From positions 1 through 25,405 of the forward strand of contig UQXP01000021.1 in NCBI GenBank assembly GCA_900545055.1: a DNA stretch of 25,405 nt, given 5' to 3'. The position numbers and the translations under genes are program-made. Positions 23,934-25,405 of the stretch are shown here, piece after piece. Every line of letters begins with the position of its first letter. Position 1 is the stretch's first letter. Under the pieces are notes generated by a model. That model saw only the letters and a program-made list of their open reading frames with translations, had not been told where the DNA came from and did not search any database. The DNA is from an uncultured Collinsella sp. Lineage in GTDB: Bacteria; Actinomycetota; Coriobacteriia; Coriobacteriales; Coriobacteriaceae.

Positions 23934-23963
23934 TTTACAATATGCAAACATGCGTTCGATAAT
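23934..23963 (+). promoter_or_regulatory. Promoter of the small unknown gene (leaderless type)
   Basis: TTTACA (23934-23939) and GATAAT (23958-23963) are separated by 18 bp, a good sigma-70-type pair. The expected transcript start, 7-8 bp after the -10, falls on the ATG at 23971. Confidence 0.55.
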
Positions 23964-23970
23964 AGGAGGC

Positions 23971-24309
23971 ATGGAATATCGACAGACAGATGGCAAAACT
24001 CGGCGCGTGCACAAGCAGTATGTGGACGTCGTGGCTCGCATCCTCGCGGGCGGACAGGTCGTGCCGGTCACCGTCTGCTGGGTCGACGGTCGTTGCTTTA
24101 CGATTGACGAGATTGTCTCGACCACTGGGTTTGGCCTGACGGTTCACGGCATTCGTACGGCAACCTATAAGGTGCGTTTTGGCGGGCACGCGACCGAGTT
24201 GTATCTGGAGGACCAGACGCGTGAACGACCAGATGGCTCGCAGGCCCATCTGATGCGTTGGTGGGTGTGGGCATTCGACCGTACGCTCGAGGGCGAGCGC
24301 CGTAGGTAA
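23971..24309 (+). CDS. Small protein of unknown function, probably from a leaderless mRNA
   Basis: I do not recognise this 112-residue protein. It starts with a basic, polar segment (MEYRQTDGKTRRVHKQY), then a beta-rich-looking core: VVPVTVCWVDGRCFTIDEI, GLTVHG, TYKVRFGGHATELYLED, and ends RWWVWAFDRTLEGERRR. The pattern of a WxDG turn followed by hydrophobic strands and a closing WW segment resembles small SH3-like DUFs found in actinobacteria (DUF6504-like), but this is only a resemblance. No signal peptide or membrane helix is present. The ATG at 23971 is chosen because the promoter would begin transcription there; AGGAGG is only 1 bp upstream, too close to act. Earlier in-frame ATGs at 23950 and 23884 would give 119 or 141 residues. 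The protein's composition is like the rest of the genome. Confidence 0.7.
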   Translation: MEYRQTDGKTRRVHKQYVDVVARILAGGQVVPVTVCWVDGRCFTIDEIVSTTGFGLTVHGIRTATYKVRFGGHATELYLEDQTRERPDGSQAHLMRWWVWAFDRTLEGERRR

Positions 24310-24327
24310 GGACGTATGGCATTCGGG

Positions 24328-24379
24328 TACAATGACAGGAATCTTGTCAGCTACTGCGCCGTTATTTGTGGCGCTTTTT
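24328..24379 (+). promoter_or_regulatory. Promoter/leader of the BI-1 family gene with attenuator-like hairpin
   Basis: TACAAT (24328-24333) could be a -10, without a clear -35. An inverted repeat TGACA/TGTCA (24333-24337 with 24345-24349) overlaps the expected transcript start. Then GCGCC/GGCGC (24356-24360 with 24370-24374, 9-nt loop) is followed by TTTTT, like a small terminator just before the ribosome site AAAGGA (24381-24386). It may end transcription from the upstream gene or act in the leader. Confidence 0.4.
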
Positions 24380-24393
24380 GAAAGGACGAACCT

Positions 24394-25089
24394 ATGAACG
24401 ATATCCAGGGCTATCAGAACGGCCCCGTCGAGAGCGGTGCAAGCCGCGCCAAGGAGATGTCGCCGCGCGCGTACAATCTCACCATGTCTGCCCTGATCTT
24501 CTTTGGCTTTTGCGCCATGGGCGCCGGCGCCTACTTTACGAGCACCATGTCGTTTGCGCGCATGATGATGAGCGGCACCGCCTTGCCGCTGGTCTTTGGC
24601 TCGTTTATTTTGACCATCGTCGGCATGGTCATGATGTCGGCTGCCGCCAGCAAGCAGTCCGTGGGCCTGTCCCTTGTGGGCTACGTAATCTTTGCGAGTA
24701 CCTTTGGCCTGACCGCGTCGTTTGGCCTTGCCAACTACGACCTACCCACTATCAACACTGCCTTTATCGCCACGGCCGCCATCACCTTTGTCTTTGGCGC
24801 CTTGGGCGTGACGTTCCCCAAGTTTTTCCAGCGCGTATATGGCATCGGCTTTGGCATTCTGCTCGCCACTATTCTGGTTGAGATCGTGCTGATGTTCATG
24901 GGCGTCTCGCAGACCATCACCGATCTGATCGTGATCGTGGTGTTCGCCGGCTTTATTGGCTACGACACCTATGTTGCCATGACGGTGCCGCCTACGCTGC
25001 CCAACGCCGTGCTCATGGCGTCCAATCTGTTCGTGGACATTATCAACGTGTTCCTGCGCATCCTGAACATCCTTGGTCGTCGCGACTAG
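24394..25089 (+). CDS. Bax inhibitor-1 (BI-1/YccA) family membrane protein
   Basis: Integral membrane protein of the BI-1/YccA/TMBIM family; bacterial members include a pH-sensitive calcium leak channel (BsYetJ) and an inhibitor of FtsH (YccA). It has 231 residues: a polar N-terminus of about 28 residues and seven hydrophobic helices. The C-terminal family motif is seen as VVFAGFIGYDTYVAM, with an Asp in the helix 6-7 region, then SNLFVDIINVFLRILNILGRRD, matching the usual LYLDFINLFLxLLxLLG with the second conserved Asp. The ATG has AAAGGA 7 bp upstream. It stands alone, with a terminator 44 bp beyond the stop. Confidence 0.9.
   Translation: MNDIQGYQNGPVESGASRAKEMSPRAYNLTMSALIFFGFCAMGAGAYFTSTMSFARMMMSGTALPLVFGSFILTIVGMVMMSAAASKQSVGLSLVGYVIFASTFGLTASFGLANYDLPTINTAFIATAAITFVFGALGVTFPKFFQRVYGIGFGILLATILVEIVLMFMGVSQTITDLIVIVVFAGFIGYDTYVAMTVPPTLPNAVLMASNLFVDIINVFLRILNILGRRD
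25033..25061 (+). terminator. Intrinsic terminator after the BI-1 family gene
   Basis: The stem AAAGGCGGTCC (25033-25043) pairs with GGGCCGTCTTT (25048-25058), with two G-T pairs, around a TTCG tetraloop; a T-run (25056-25061) follows. Confidence 0.9.
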
Positions 25090-25226
25090 TGGCGAATTGC
25101 GGCGGTGTTTGCCGTGCGTGTAAATCGATGCGAAAGGCGGTCCTTCGGGGCCGTCTTTTTTGTACGCGGCGGGGTATCATGGATGGGAAAAGCCGATAGC
25201 GGCAGCGACAGGAAAGGTGGCCACGT

Positions 25227-25405
25227 ATGGCAGACGTCGACAACAGGAACCGTAACCGCAGGTCCAACCGAGCGGGTCAGCCCAATCCCAAGCGCGAGGC
25301 CCGTGCCAAGGCCGCCGAGCGTCACGTGGCAACTGTGTCCGAAGCGTGCGCCAAGGATATCGAGCGTTCGCTTGCCGGTGTTCGCGAGTTTGACGGTATG
25401 CCTGC
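25227..25405 (+). CDS. Unrecognised protein, N-terminal part only (runs off the window)
   Basis: The frame opens at ATG 25227, with AAGGTGG 6 bp upstream, and stays open to the window end (59 complete codons). The visible N-terminus is polar and very basic (MADVDNRNRNRRSNRAG, then KREARAKAAERH), followed by a more ordinary stretch (VSEACAKDIERSLAGVREFDGMP). Such a tail suggests a cytoplasmic protein with a disordered or nucleic-acid-binding leader. The family cannot be told from this part. It has a good ribosome site and follows a terminator, so it is probably a real, separately transcribed gene. Confidence 0.7.
   Translation, partial: MADVDNRNRNRRSNRAGQPNPKREARAKAAERHVATVSEACAKDIERSLAGVREFDGMP

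Noticed and set aside
23862..24107. Plus-strand frame (81 codons) overlapping the small unknown gene
   Set aside because: No ribosome site, unusual composition, and overlaps the better-supported frame with a promoter.

Overview
The window is a high-GC bacterial chromosome segment that is mostly one division and cell-wall (dcw) cluster plus its downstream extension. The gene set (SepF and DivIVA present, no FtsA between ftsQ and ftsZ), the GC-ending codons and the order yfiH/pgeF ... yggS-sepF-yggT-divIVA fit an actinobacterium. Style and gene order suggest Coriobacteriia, probably a Collinsella-like gut anaerobe. That lineage call is inference and was not checked by any search.

Region 1 (1-12790, all + strand): the 3' part of a class B PBP (ftsI), then murF-mraY-murD-ftsW-murG-murC-murB-ftsQ-ftsZ. 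The genes are tightly spaced or overlapping except for gaps before murF, murC and ftsZ. Together they make lipid II, polymerise and cross-link septal peptidoglycan, and build the Z ring. murE is missing from its usual place between ftsI and murF. A strong terminator follows ftsZ.

Region 2 (13001-18306, + strand): pgeF (yfiH), then a complete high-affinity phosphate importer and its regulator, pstS-pstC-pstA-pstB-phoU, ending in a 10-bp hairpin. pgeF and pstS overlap by ATGA. The phosphate module sits between pgeF and yggS, which are close neighbours in many Gram-positive division clusters.

Region 3 (18357-20972, + strand): yggS-sepF-yggT-divIVA and a terminator. yggT seems to start at AUC: no standard start codon lies at the correct N-terminus, but a well-placed Shine-Dalgarno sequence does.

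Region 4 (20998-23846, mostly - strand): a nitroreductase-family gene, a 365-bp intergenic stretch holding a two-module palindromic repeat of 88-nt period, then a DUF47 (PhoU-like) gene and a PiT low-affinity phosphate transporter transcribed as pit-DUF47. The window therefore carries two phosphate uptake systems, each with a PhoU-fold partner.

Region 5 (23934-25405, + strand): a small unrecognised protein, probably from a leaderless mRNA, a Bax-inhibitor-1 family membrane protein, and the start of an unrecognised basic protein that runs off the window.

I saw no rRNA, tRNA, CRISPR array, insertion sequence or prophage gene.
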